A stretch of 64,000 bases of DNA from Athripsodes cinereus. Its lineage: Eukaryota; Arthropoda; Insecta; Trichoptera; Leptoceridae. Shown here piece by piece: positions 41,893 through 52,999 of this stretch. Made by a program: the position numbers and the translations under genes. A model generated the notes under the pieces. That model did no database searches and had not been told where the DNA came from. It saw nothing but the letters and a program-made list of their open reading frames with translations. The DNA lies in contig OX388325.1 in assembly GCA_947579605.1 (NCBI GenBank), positions 2,785,572-2,849,571 of the forward strand. Direction: 5' to 3'. Numbering within the stretch: the first letter of the stretch is position 1; each line of letters starts with the position of its first letter.

Positions 41893-42470
41893 ATTTTTGA
41901 ATTTTAATGTACAAATTAACCGGTAAATCTAATTTTTGTAAATTATTTATTAAAGATTTCGGAGTTACCCCTTAGCGAGATAGCTGACATGACTAAAGGT
42001 ATTATATAAACGGACCTAGAATGCCAAATATTTTTTATTTCTCCTGCTTGTTCTGTATATTTACGTATTGTTTCTGCGACGGTGGTTTGTATATTATGTG
42101 TATTTGGGACAGCGATGTCTATTAGGTACGTTATTTTATTACGTTTATCATGTAATCCTACTAAATCGGGTTTATTATGATGTATTTGTCTATCTGTTAT
42201 TATTGTTTTATCATAATAGAACCTGTAATTTTGATTTTCTAAAACCGGTTCCGGGTTGTATTTATAATAAGGAATTATATTTTGGGAATTTAAAAGACTA
42301 TGTTTAATTGCTAAATTTTGATGTATTATTTTTGCGACATGATTATGTCTATTAGTATACTCAGTTTGAACGAGAGTCGAACAACCCGAAACTATGTGTT
42401 GTATATTTTCCGGTTTGGCCAGACATTTCCTACACGAATCATCAATTATATTTTGATTTTTTATGATATA
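41893..42470 (-). pseudogene. R4/Dong-like LINE 3' fragment (copy C)
   Basis: Nearly the same sequence as 7618-8155 of copy A on the minus strand. It carries the CCHC knuckle, the RPD...D endonuclease region and the C-terminal block, with scattered indels such as an 8-bp addition near 41972. It is truncated. Confidence 0.85.
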
Positions 42471-42530
42471 TTTTATAAATTTATATATTTTATTTTATTA
42501 TTACTTAAATCTATTCTATATTTTTTTTTA

Positions 42531-42700
42531 AATAAATAAGGATTAATACAAATGATAATAGTCTACTTATCAGTTGATAATAATATAGAGAACATTATTA
42601 CTTAAAACTATTATATTCGTTACTAAAATAAATAAGGATTAATACAAATGATAATAGCCTACTTATCAGTTGATAATAATATAGAGAACATTATTACTTG
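42531..42700. repeat. 96-bp tandem duplication
   Basis: AATAAATAAGGATTAATACA starts at 42531 and again at 42627. The two copies share about 74 bp with one difference (TAGTCTAC or TAGCCTAC). Confidence 0.9.
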
Positions 42701-43505
42701 CGAGTACAGTACATAGACAATAATGTAATACTGACATTCGCTTAGCTCTAATAATTATGTGACAAAGTAAATCAATATAAATATTAACTTAAGGAGGAGG
42801 TACGAAACCATCCTTTGCAAATGTTTATGGATTGTGAAAATAAAACAGTACAACATTTGATAAAATTAAAATATTTTTGAAGTATTTTCATTCTTCTCAC
42901 GAAGTAAAAAAATAAAAAAAAATTATATACTTACCCACACTTAGAGGAAAATTATATTTTAGTAATATTTCTTTACTGGTGTGTTTCTGTACCGTATAAA
43001 GAATAATTGTAATATATTGTAAGTTAAGAGGCAACACCCGTTTATTGTTTAATACCATCTGTATGGTGTTGTATGTATGGTGTTATATGTATGGTGTTGT
43101 ATGTATGGTGTTCCATGTTTCTAGTTAGATATATTCATGTTATTAATTGTAAATTATTTTTTATGTCATTCAATTGCCCTTTCAACTATTTGACCTTAAT
43201 TTGTGAACTTTGCCTGACTGACATCTAATATTTGTCATTTTTTTTCCACTACGATTTCTATTATAAAGAACCTCGACCAAAACTTTTTTGACAATTATAT
43301 ACTTACTTTATTTTTTATGTAGGTGTCTGATTAATGTTTCACTGTTTGCTCTACTCCTGTATTTTATTGTACAATTGTTTTGTGTCTTTTTCTTTTTGAA
43401 AAAAAGCATTCCTCTGTATACATTGTATTGTATGTATACCAACAGAGTTTAAAAATGTAAAAGGCTTAGACCGTAAATATTTTGATAATAAAATAAAATA
43501 AATAC
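42701..43505. other. AT-rich non-coding sequence
   Basis: No gene seen. It includes a short GTATGGTGTT minisatellite at about 43060-43120. An AATAAAATAAAATAAAT tail ending near 43503 looks like a retroelement 3' end. Confidence 0.5.
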
Positions 43506-43538
43506 ACGAAAGGAAGTGGTGAAGGTTTTATAAATTAG
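43506..43538 (+). pseudogene. Possible stranded 3' end of the ankyrin gene
   Basis: In one frame the sequence reads TKGSGEGFIN followed by TAG. GGTGAAGGTTTTATAAAT matches the end of the 105-bp ankyrin unit (GGTGAAGGTATTATAAAT) with one difference. It abuts the retroelement-like tail and is followed by unrelated sequence. It could be the original C-terminus, separated from the array by about 6.4 kb of inserted elements. The match is short, so this is tentative. Confidence 0.35.
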
Positions 43539-43589
43539 TTAAGCCAGTGGTTGAAATAAGTAGTCCTTTCATTTCATTCTACTTATATC

Positions 43590-44215
43590 TATATTATATT
43601 GTTACCACTTTTATCTGGTAGGTACAGCAGGCTGCAGTAACATATCACAAGTTACTTGAAATCCTACCTATTTCTATATTATATTGTTACCACTTTTATC
43701 TGGTAGGTACAGCAGGCTGCAGTAACATATCACAAGTTACTTGAAATCCTACCTATATCTATATTATATTGTTACCACTTTTATCTGGTAGGTACAGCAG
43801 GCTGCAGTAACATATCACAAGTTACTTGAAATCCAGCCTATATCTATATTATATTGTTACCACTTTTATCTGGTAGGTACAGCAGGCTGCAGTAACATAT
43901 CACAAGTTACTTGAAATCCTACTTATATCTATATTATATTGTTACCACTTTTATCTGGTAGGTACAGCAGGCTGCAGTAACATATCACAAGTTACTTGAA
44001 CTCCTACCTATATCTATATTATATTGTTACCACTTTTATCTGGTAGGTACAGCAGGCTGCAGTAACATATCACAAGTTACTTGAAATCCTACCTATATCT
44101 ATATTATATTGTTACCACTTTTATCTGGTAGGTACAGCAGGCTGCAGTAACATATCACAAGTTACTTGAAATCCAGCCTATATCTATATTATATTGTTAC
44201 TACTTTTATCTGGCT
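43590..44215. repeat. 85-bp tandem array, about 7.4 copies
   Basis: The unit includes TATTGTTACCACTTTTATCT, GGTAGGTACAGCAGGCTGCA and CATATCACAAGTTACTTGAA. Copies are nearly identical, with a CCTACC/CCAGCC variant. The array breaks off at a TTATCTGGCTTATT junction. Confidence 0.95.
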
Positions 44216-44261
44216 TATTAATTTGTCACATTTACAATTCGCTATTAAATAATTATTGTAA

Positions 44262-44357
44262 TACAGTCGATTTCGCTTAATTGGGACTAGGGCATTTTGT
44301 CCCAATTAAGCGGCTGTCCCAATTAAGCGGTGACCCAATTAAGCGGAATCAACTGTA
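44262..44357. mobile_element. Short MITE with 24-bp terminal inverted repeats (pogo/Tc1-type TA target)
   Basis: The left end TACAGTCGATTTCGCTTAAT is inverted at the right as ATTAAGCGGAATCAACTGTA, with two mismatches. TA lies at both edges. Two extra copies of CCCAATTAAGCGG lie inside. It is non-coding and about 96 bp. Confidence 0.8.
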
Positions 44358-44910
44358 AATTGCATTATAATTTTCATTTAAAATTTGTTTGAATTCAAAT
44401 CTTTCTTCCATTTTACATCTATTTTTATATCTTGCCAGTCTCATTAATATTATAGTAAAATACTGTAGTAATTATTTCAGCATTTCTGTATTATGATTGT
44501 TGTTTTATTTAATTTAATTTGTGTATACTTAATTTTCATTAATATCATACTAATCATAAGAGAGTGATTGTTATTTTATTAATTAATTAATTATTTCTTT
44601 GTATTATATTATTTTAACATCATTGCGTTACTACTTTTGTACACCAGTTTTTAAATAACATCAACCTTCATTGATGACAGTTTTGTGTTTATTTCTTTAT
44701 TATTTTGTCCAGAGGTTGGAGACAATCATATTATGGAATAGTTCTTTGCAAAAAATAATATTATAGACATTCTCACTTAAATCTTAGTGTTGTGCATTGT
44801 AGGTAATAATTTATATTTTATTGTGAATTTTATATTCTCTTAAAAAACAGTGCAAAAAAACCAAAGCATCATAAAAATAAAGCAGGTACAAGAAAATGCA
44901 AGTAAAGTGT

Positions 44911-45068
44911 TCGTCGGTAGCCTGGAGGTAGAGTCTCGGCCTCTTGAACAAGGGGTCCGCGGTTCGATCCCAGGTGCCGGCAAACTCCCCTTTCACGACA
45001 CAAGCTTTTAGCTTACTGTGGAAGGCGTATAAAGTTGTATTTGGGTTTATAACAAAACCCAGATATAT

Positions 45069-45108
<40 letters not shown>
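44911..45108 (+). mobile_element. tRNA-derived SINE
   Basis: A tRNA-like head carries an A box (TAGCCTGGAGGTAGAG) and a B box (GGTTCGATCCC). It is followed by a ~90-bp body and a long A tail (about 45078-45107). Head plus body plus A tail defines a tRNA-type SINE transcribed by RNA polymerase III. Confidence 0.85.
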
Positions 45109-45111
<3 letters not shown>

Positions 45112-45434
45112 AAAAGGCATTTTTTACAAATAAAAATAATTGCACAACACATTTTTATACCAAATATTGTTTGTATACTATTTTAATTCTATATTTTAAC
45201 AAAGATTTTTCTTACTATTTTAACAAGATCGAACGGTAATTAGTTTAAGCAGTGAAATGTAAGGTTTGCACATATAACAAACACATGAATAATCCATTGT
45301 TTTGCCTTTCTTTATCAGCATTTGCACTTAGATTATTATTTTAAAAATGTCACCCTACACTGAGACCATAACAGCTTTTGGTCATGGCAATCTCAGCAGG
45401 AAGAATGAAAAAAAAAATGCCAAGTCAAAAAACG

Positions 45435-45810
45435 TCAGAAAAACACAAAAGATATCATCAAAAAGGAAATGGAATCAAATGGAGTCTCTATCCTGGCGAT
45501 AAAATCATTGTATGTTATGTTGATAATATCGACACGAACATTCAAACCATTGAACAATTTTACAGCCTTTCCGACAGGAGAGTTTGGTATTATGTTTGTT
45601 CTGCTATCAGGAGGGTAAAAAGTACATGCTGTCGAGAACGATTGTACGATTCTGGGACGTAGATACAAAATTCACTCAAAATCATTGGATTGCTTATAAG
45701 CCACTTAAGAGTTTGATAAAATGCCTCGCACAATATACATCTCGACGGTGCATCATTAATAGACATATCCAGTCTTCCACACTGAAACATTCGTACTGAA
45801 ATGGTCACTA
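45435..45810 (-). pseudogene. Jockey/CR1-type LINE ORF2 C-terminal fragment
   Basis: Minus-strand reading in two frames gives LISNPMILSEFCIYVP followed by FYPPDSRTNIIPNSP, VGKAVKLFNGL and DIINITYNDF. That spacing matches the C-terminal blocks of Jockey-group ORF2 (as at 6455-6690). A frameshift lies near 45660. No reverse transcriptase core is present. Confidence 0.6.
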
Positions 45811-46082
45811 TTCACAAGCAAGCATTTTATCTTTCATAGTAATAGGAACAGACATGAAGGCACACTCCCAGCTTAGGATAGTAGTTTCTACACTACGTAG
45901 AGAAGGGCTTCAACAAATAAATTCATACCCAATAACGCTTCAATGATCACAACACTCAAGATTTGTATCGTTATGCAACCATTCTCAAAGAGACAGACAC
46001 CGTATAGCGGAGAACATCTCTAGTTACAATAACAACTCATCCCAAGATCATCAAACAATTCAAACTTACAGGCATACCAATC

Positions 46083-46400
46083 CTTCTAGTAGATGTGAGT
46101 CAAACAGAGGGACCACAGATGCAAGTCAGCATACTCTTCTAATAGATGTGGGCCAAACACAGGGACCACAGATGCAAGTCAGCATACTCTTCTAATAGAT
46201 GTGGGCCAAACAGAGGGACCACAGATGCAAGTCAGCATACTCTTCTAATAGATGTGGGCCAAACAGAGGGACCACAGATGCAAGTCAGCATACTCTTCTA
46301 ATAGATGTGGGCCAAACAGAGGGACCACAGATGCAAGTCAGCATACTCTTCTAATAGATGTGGGCCAAACAGAGGGACCACAGATGCAAGTCAGCATACT
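46083..46400. repeat. 53-bp tandem array, six copies
   Basis: The unit is CTTCTAATAGATGTGGGCCA, AACAGAGGGACCACAGATG, CAAGTCAGCATACT. Copies start at 46083, 46136, 46189, 46242, 46295 and 46348. The first is slightly diverged. Confidence 0.95.
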
Positions 46401-47214
46401 CACTCAACTGGCCTGAGACAGAAGCTTATTAACATAAATCTGAGACTCGGAAAACTCAAGACAAGAAGCACTCCATTAGAACATTGGAAATGGCAGGCAG
46501 ATCCGATTCAGTCCAAAGCTGTAATTTTCGAGGACTTGCCCGGACAACACATCTCCGAGGAGGCTAAATGTAGGAGTGCCTACCTACATAATATGATAAT
46601 AGTAAGACGTATTGTATAGGTAGGTACTTGGTACTTGTACTGGTTAATTTCAATAGAAATTTTGTTTATAAAATGTTCTTCAATTTTCACACACAGTCTA
46701 GGAATAATTTTCCTACTCACTTCTCAATTTGACTTGCTGTGTGTGATAGTATTTTTTGGCAATTCCTTTATAATTTTATTTCATGTCCTTATCGTTATAG
46801 TTGTTTTATTTAATATAATTTGTGTTCAATTAATTGCTTTAATTATAATAATCATAAGTAAGTGATTGGTCTTTTATTTATTAATTATTCCTTTGTACTA
46901 TATTATTAAACACAATATTATAAGAACATTGTACACCAGTATTATATAATGTCTACCTTCACCAGCAGACCAGATGCGTGTAATAAACATGGAAGCTGTC
47001 CTCTCCCTGCCATAAAAAATAAGACAATCAGGATGGGTGGCAAACTTCATCGCTGAATATAAAATGTATGTTTTTATATTTTTTGAGCAACAGGAGACTG
47101 AAAAAATTACAGAAAAGAGAGAGAGAGACCTATTCTTTACTGAGGACTCCACGGGTAGATAATATATGATTTTACAATAAACGTATTAGTTCAAAAATTA
47201 AAAACCAAATAGAT
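46401..47214. other. Mostly non-coding sequence
   Basis: A plus-strand stretch to 46619 is open (LRLGKLKTRSTPLEHWKWQA, then VIFEDLPGQHISEEAKC). It may be an old coding remnant, but I do not recognise it. The rest is AT-rich with no gene. Confidence 0.4.
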
Positions 47215-47224
47215 ATTTTATCTT

Positions 47225-47560
47225 CTTCTTTGCCCTCACCTTTATCCCATTTACTTGGGGTCGGCTCTCCTAGTCTTCATCATCCAAGTTTTCCGGTCCC
47301 CTGCATCCTCCGAGCGCAACTTTGCCTCCTTTAGTTCCTTGCAATTGTGGACATCCAGGAGGTCACTGGTCTGCCTGGTCTTCTGGGTCCTACTTCTATG
47401 TCCATTGTCTTTTTGATCATATTATTTTCCTGTGGTAGTCTCAAGATGTGCCCGTACCATCTTAATTTGTTTTCGGTTATTTTTTCACCGGATTTTGAAA
47501 CTACCACGGATATGGACATTTCTCAACCTATCCATCCTTGTTTACATCACATATATTTAA
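47225..47560 (-). pseudogene. LINE reverse transcriptase C-terminal fragment
   Basis: Minus-strand reading gives ITENKLRWYGHILRLPQENN, then GPRRPGRPVTSWM. It is followed by a conserved 3' untranslated block (plus-strand TTTATCCCATTTACTTGGGG) and a short (GAA)n-type tail. This is a standard LINE 3' end that is 5' truncated. Confidence 0.75.
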
Positions 47561-47719
47561 TCAAATAGGTTAAATTAATTATCTGTAAAAATGGGAAGGG
47601 ATAAGAATATAAAATCAAACAAATATTTAAAATAGTATATTTTGGCCAAAATACATAACACATTACTATTATAAATGAGTGATTTGGGATTGATTGAGGA
47701 CTAATCCAAAAATAACATT

Positions 47720-48350
47720 TTATAAAACTATAAGTATGTAGAAATATTCTTCATGTTGAGCTCTACAAAACTATAAGTATGTAGAAATATTCTTCATGTT
47801 GAGCTCTACAAAACTATAAGTATGTAGAAATATTCTTCATGTTGAGCTCTACAAAACTATAAGTATGTAAAAATATTCTTCATGTTGAGTTTTATAAAAC
47901 TATAAGTAACTATGTAAAAATATTTTTCATGTTGAGTTCTATAAAACTATAAGTACATAAAAATATTCTTCATGTTGTGCTCTATAACAATGCTCCGCAA
48001 AGCGTGTGCCGCGGCACACTGGTGTACCGTGGTCATCAGTTGGTGTGAAAAAAGGCAAGGTTTTTTGCAGATAATACACCTACAAATAGTTGAGAGCTAT
48101 GAGCGAGGCGCTTTTTTAAAAAAACATTTGTTTTTTTCTTTGGTGTACCTCTAAAATTTCTTAATTTGATAGGTGTACCTTGAACACAAAAAGTTTGCGG
48201 AACACTGCTCTATAAAACTATAAGTATGCAAAAATATTCTTCATGTTGATTTCTGTAAAACTTTAAGTACATAAAAATATTCTTCATGTTGAGTTCTGTA
48301 AAACTATAAGTATGTAGAAATATTCTTCATGTTGAGCTCTATAAAACCAC
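47720..48350. repeat. 43-bp minisatellite, about nine copies, split by a MITE
   Basis: The unit is AAAACTATAAGTATGTAGAA followed by ATATTCTTCATGTTGAGCTCTAT. Six copies lie left and three right of a 220-bp insertion at 47988-48207. Confidence 0.93.
47988..48207. mobile_element. hAT MITE with 8-bp target duplication
   Basis: The ends CAATGCTCCGCAAA and (inverted) CAGTGTTCCGCAAA are hAT-type terminal repeats. The target duplication CTCTATAA is exact at 47980-47987 and 48208-48215. The element is non-coding and interrupts the 43-bp minisatellite. Confidence 0.9.
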
Positions 48351-48359
48351 TATTTCAAA

Positions 48360-49436
48360 AAATTGTCAAATCCTGTGAACTTTGTGTGATATCAATGTTA
48401 GTAACTTATAGTATCGAAATCAGCTAGAATCTAATTAGTTTTTGTGCTCTACTGACATTGCTACTACAAATGGACTTGTCCACTTTCGTTACCAAATCAA
48501 ACAAATTATTCAACTTCTTAAGAACTTAATTTATTATAAAAAATCCTTAATTAATTTTGATATGTACAAATATTTACAAAAACAAGGGTTCATATTTTAT
48601 CACAACAAAATAAATTAAGTCTTTTGTTTTACTTAAATTTAAATTAAACACTTTAAATAAAAATACAATATAAACCTTATGTTAATTAATAAATTTATAT
48701 TACAAATAATGTAATTTTAATAAATGCAATTTTATGTCGAACACATACGATTGAAGTAAAAAAATAGTAAATTCTTCTTTTTAAACAAAAGATAATTATA
48801 ATTTACCAAAACACCATCAAAAAAATCTCGAAAATAAATCTTTAAAAGAATTTCAAAAATAAATGACAGAGATTAACAAATATGTTAGTTACTCTACATG
48901 TACTATTCAGTCTCCTAGTAGGCATCTAACATTAAGATCTATTCTGGAAAATATACTGCCACCTTCATTTCTATTCATGATTAGCAGAAAGGCCAACTAA
49001 GAGGTAAAATGACAGCTAGTCTTCGGCATCGGATTAAAACTGATTCTGAAGAGCGGTAAAGAAGAAGATAGTCTTCATTTAGTTAACAGTCTGAAGGTTT
49101 CAATCCACTTTTTATGTGATATAATTTATTCCGTAATCAAAACCACAAGTTAATGGTAAATCTAGTGAATACCCGACGCGATACTTCAAGAATGTTTTAG
49201 AAATATGTAATTGCACATGATAGTAGAGTTATAAGATTGATTGTTTGATACATTGATTGCACAAAATATATGGAATACCATAAATACAAAGGAACAAGAC
49301 ATGTCGTACAATTCAATATCCAAAGAACAAGTGTGTTAAAAACATATATTTCAGTTTGAAAATTTTGCTGCAAAATGTATTTAAAAAAAGTTGTGGCACC
49401 AAAGAATATTGTGGACTTAATATTTTTGACAGGTTC
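48360..49436 (-). other. Probable 3' untranslated region of the collagen gene, then non-coding
   Basis: On the minus strand this follows the collagen stop codon. Several AATAAA-type signals (TTTATT on the plus strand, for example near 48530) are candidates for the polyadenylation site. No other gene is visible. Confidence 0.45.
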
Positions 49437-49580
49437 TTATATAAAACAAACGGGTCCAATTTGAAACCCAAATGACTGTTCGGGTCTCCCATAATCCGTG
49501 GGCATAAAGTCCGTGATGGGTAATGAATCCAGTTTTGATGTTTTTAGTTCAAAGACGGTTTTTCCTCTCGCTTTTCCACT
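49437..49580 (-). CDS. Fibrillar collagen, terminal coding exon (COLFI domain end)
   Basis: On the minus strand a CTATTTTCAG acceptor (ending at 49581) opens a 48-codon exon that ends in TAA at 49439-49437. It reads GKTVFELKTSKLDSLPITDF and closes with FGFQIGPVCFI. This is the hallmark end of the fibrillar collagen C-propeptide (the vertebrate form ends FGVDIGPVCFL). That domain trimerises procollagen chains before secretion and is then cleaved outside the cell. The conserved cysteine is present. The exon joins in phase 0 to the exon at 53762-53983, giving the expected domain continuity. This is a host gene. Confidence 0.88.
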   Translation of the reverse strand, partial: SGKARGKTVFELKTSKLDSLPITDFMPTDYGRPEQSFGFQIGPVCFI

Positions 49581-49859
49581 CTGAAAATAGTAAAAATAGT
49601 CGTCATTATCGTATGAAAGTAACTGCTATAGATAAATACATGCAGTCTGGAAATTCTTTAAACAGTAATGCCCTGTGCAGTTCACAGTAGCTGGTTTCTG
49701 CACTCTTTAGTTTGCGACTATGATTTCCTAAATACTCCTTATCCCCCGTCTGTAGAGCGCTGTTATATTTGTTTGTTTTTGCCAATGGTCTACTGTAATA
49801 TTAATGTTCTATTATTGTTTTACAAAATAAAGTAAAATAAAAATAGCATACCAACAGCA

Positions 49860-51990
49860 CAAACATATATACCTACATGGAAAAGTCACAAGTTGAGCGC
49901 ACGCAATGGTTAATCTCTCAAAAAAGCTATAGAGAAATAGTAAATAAGAAAAAAGGAGATTATTGGAGAGACAAACTAGAATCCAATAGGAATGAACCTA
50001 AAAAACTGTGGAACAATCTTAGAAACATCTGTGGAGACTCCACAAATAGTAATGCCTGTAACTCCAACATAACAGCAACTGAAATCTCCAACCATCTCAA
50101 GACCAAGATTGACAACATTAGAAACGCACCACCATCAGCTTTACCTACAGTATCAAATTGCAAACTTTCTTACACTTTGAAAAACCCTCTAATGTTGCGC
50201 AATTTCACAGAGATAGAAGAGAAAGATATTGAAAAACTTATCCTATCACAGCCGAACAAGCAGTGTGACCTGGATCCTATTCCTACCTGGCTCCTGAAAA
50301 CTTGTGTCAATGAGTTGACTCCATTGATATCAAAAATAATTAACTTATCATTGAGTAATTGCGTAGTTCCAAATGATTTAAAAAAATCAATTGTAACTCC
50401 TGCTTTGAAAAAACCCAACCTTGATCCTGATTGCCCTGATAATTACCGTCCCATCTCTAACCTTTCCTTTTGTTCCAAACTCCTAGAAAAAATAGTATCC
50501 TCTCAGATCACAAATTTCCTGAGCTCCACAGAAGTTCTTGCAAAAAATCAGTCCGCCTACAGGAAGTTTCATTCCACGGAATCAACTCTGTTGAGAACGA
50601 CCTCTGATCTTATCTCAAGCATTGAATCTGGCAGCCTGGTACTAGTTTCATTTCTGGACATGAGTGCTGCTTTTGATACAGTTGACCATGATATCCTACT
50701 TCAAAAACTGGAGAGGGAATTCGGCTTCAGAGATGATGTCCTGGGGTGGATTGCATCTTACCTAGAAGGACGTGAATGTGAACTCAAGTTCAATAACACG
50801 CCGCCTGAAAAAAGTTCATGCATATATGGTGTTCCCCAGGGTTCGGTACTTGGTCCACTACTCTTCAATCTATATACTAATGAGCTTGAGTTTCTAATCC
50901 AACAACTTGGTTTCCAAACATATTCTTATGCTGATGATCGACTTTTCTTCAAATCTTGCTCCCCAGAATCACAAGACCAACTAAAGCAAGGTGTTATCTC
51001 ATGTATCTCTGAAATTTCGCACTGGATGTCAGTGAATAAATTAAAAATAAATCCAACAAAGACTGAATTTCTTTGGGTCGCTTCACCGAGACGACAACAC
51101 TTTATTAACTACGACCCCATATCCATCCAAAACATCAATATCATACCATCCAAACACGTTAAGTTTCTCGGAGCCTACATTGACAGCTCCTTATCTATGG
51201 ATAAACACGTTTCATCCACCGTCAGTAAATGTTTCTTTGCACTACGACAATTAAGTCCCATAAGGAGATGCCTGACATCCCAGGATGCTAAAACATTAAT
51301 AAATGCCTTTGTGGTATCTCGGTTAGATTACTGTAATGGTATTCTGGCCAATTTACCACAATACCAGCTTCAAAGAATCCAATCTGTGCTCAACGCCGCT
51401 GCCCGGTTGATTTTCAAAATGGACCAACGCTCTCACATAACTACTACCCTCAAAAATCTGCACTGGCTCAAGTGCGCAGAAAGAGTGACTTTTAAGATTT
51501 GCCTCACAGTTTTCAAGTCCATTCACAATATGTCCCCATCATACATTTCCGATCTCTGTAGACAACAGGTTCCAAATCAAAGGCAAGCCACCCTTAGATC
51601 AGGCTCTGACGCAGGTGTCAGGCTGACGGAGGTCAGTGTAAGAGGAAGACCAAAATATTCCTATCGAGCCTTCAGCTCGGCCGGACCATCCATGTGGAAT
51701 GATCTTCCTGAACAAGTGCGTAAGACACAGTCTCTTGCATTGTTTAAGAGTCGGTTGAAAACACACTTGTTTGGCGTATCATATACCTAACTGATATAAA
51801 TTGTAAAATTCGTTTTTATTATTTTATATGTGTAGTTTATAACATAATCTGCTCATAAATACATATGTTTTAGGATTAAGTTACTAGTATTAACACAATA
51901 TTTTAGGATGCGCCCTTGAAGTGGATTTATTCCACAAAACGGCGCATTATAAGTTGTCTATTTATTATTATTATTACATGTGACACGTAA
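49860..51990 (+). mobile_element. CR1/L2-like LINE, 5'-truncated
   Basis: A long ORF2 frame is followed by a ~195-bp 3' untranslated region with GCGCCCTTGAAGTGG and AACGGCGCATTATAAG blocks and a TTATTATTATTA tail. A related 3' end lies at 11465-11650. It sits in the intron of the collagen gene, in opposite orientation. Confidence 0.85.
49877..51790 (+). CDS. CR1/L2-like LINE reverse transcriptase (endonuclease part missing)
   Basis: The 637-residue frame has no visible lesion. It covers the linker after the endonuclease (WRDKLESNRNEPKKLWNNLR) and then reverse transcriptase blocks: NYRPISNLSF, NQSAYRKFHSTEST, FLDMSAAFDTVDHDIL, YGVPQGSVLGPLLF and catalytic SYADD near residues 351-355. The C-terminal LDYCNGILANLP, LHWLKCAERVTFK and FSSAGPSMWNDLP segments are typical of the CR1/L2 group. 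The ATG used is only the first in frame after the 5' truncation. The missing N-terminus should prevent movement. Confidence 0.88.
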   Translation: MEKSQVERTQWLISQKSYREIVNKKKGDYWRDKLESNRNEPKKLWNNLRNICGDSTNSNACNSNITATEISNHLKTKIDNIRNAPPSALPTVSNCKLSYTLKNPLMLRNFTEIEEKDIEKLILSQPNKQCDLDPIPTWLLKTCVNELTPLISKIINLSLSNCVVPNDLKKSIVTPALKKPNLDPDCPDNYRPISNLSFCSKLLEKIVSSQITNFLSSTEVLAKNQSAYRKFHSTESTLLRTTSDLISSIESGSLVLVSFLDMSAAFDTVDHDILLQKLEREFGFRDDVLGWIASYLEGRECELKFNNTPPEKSSCIYGVPQGSVLGPLLFNLYTNELEFLIQQLGFQTYSYADDRLFFKSCSPESQDQLKQGVISCISEISHWMSVNKLKINPTKTEFLWVASPRRQHFINYDPISIQNINIIPSKHVKFLGAYIDSSLSMDKHVSSTVSKCFFALRQLSPIRRCLTSQDAKTLINAFVVSRLDYCNGILANLPQYQLQRIQSVLNAAARLIFKMDQRSHITTTLKNLHWLKCAERVTFKICLTVFKSIHNMSPSYISDLCRQQVPNQRQATLRSGSDAGVRLTEVSVRGRPKYSYRAFSSAGPSMWNDLPEQVRKTQSLALFKSRLKTHLFGVSYT

Positions 51991-52137
51991 TTTCCACTTA
52001 GCACTCATGTCCACACCACACATCCATACACAAACATCATCCTCAGTCACTCAGAAAGACATGACAAGGTATAACATAATAAGATACACAAGTCAACACC
52101 GCATACTATGAATGACTGTATTACCAAGAGAATGGCC

Positions 52138-52992
52138 ATTAGGGGATTCGGGATCCCGGTCATATTTTAGTCCCGAAATTTTCGGGATTAAATTTAAGAA
52201 ATCCCGGGATTCTCGGGATTAATACAATTATACAATAAGTCAAATATTTGGGACTCAAGCACATCAATGAATCACTGACAGCCGAAGCTTCTGTTAGTAT
52301 CTTAAAAGAGCGCTATTCTGAGTTCGATATCTCACTAGATACGATATTGTGGCAATAGTTACTGATGGTCCAAATTACAGTTGGAAAACTTGTTAATGCA
52401 AAGCACCTAATTTGTTTTGCACACGGTATTCACTTAGCCGTTTGTGATTTATTGTATAGAAAAATACCTGCAAATGAACCTATCAATGATGATATTTTAT
52501 TTATTTATTTATTTAATACATAAACGGCTATCGCCTTTTATTGATGATTTGGATGGTGATAATGAAGAACTGACACAAAATGAAAATATCTACGTATTTT
52601 GTATTTTGTACTTGTGTTTTAAGTACTTTAATTTCAAATACGTCACATCTCTGGATGAAACTATGAAATAAATACTAATACAATAATTCAATTTGAAAAT
52701 ATAAAAAAAGTTAAATTGTTACTTTTATAAATCATAAACAGAAGTGCCTTGTTTGTTTATTTTAGAAGAAGTTTTAAGTGTAATTGTGTTTAACCGACTT
52801 TTTGCAGATTCAAAACTTAAATTCATTGCCAGATAAGTAAAAAAAAGTGATTTTGACATGGCCTACTAACTTTTTGTTACCAATTTACATTACCAATACA
52901 ATCCCGGGACTAGTCCCGGGATCCCGGGATCAACTATAGATAATCCCGAAATCCCGGGATTAGAAAAAAGGGTCGGGATCGAATCCCCTAAT
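52138..52992. mobile_element. hAT-like DNA transposon relic with long inverted ends
   Basis: The left end ATTAGGGGATTCGGGATCCC is inverted at the right as GAATCCCCTAAT. GGCC lies immediately outside on both sides. Near each end the motif TCCCGGGA/CCCGAAAT recurs. Inside, 52385-52480 reads VGKLVNAKHLICFAHGIHLA, the conserved hAT transposase stretch, with upstream frames broken. It is internally deleted and dead. Confidence 0.75.
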
Positions 52993-52999
52993 GGCCATA

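Noticed and set aside
44911..44990. Functional tRNA gene
   Set aside because: The A and B boxes are good, but the unit continues into a SINE body with a long A tail, and the anticodon arm does not pair cleanly.
45584..45799. Plus-strand ORF in the LINE tail region
   Set aside because: The minus strand carries recognisable LINE C-terminal blocks here; the plus-strand reading has none.
21893..48350. CRISPR-like arrays (69-, 85-, 53- and 43-bp repeats)
   Set aside because: Repeats are contiguous with no unique spacers, and the DNA is eukaryotic. They are minisatellites.
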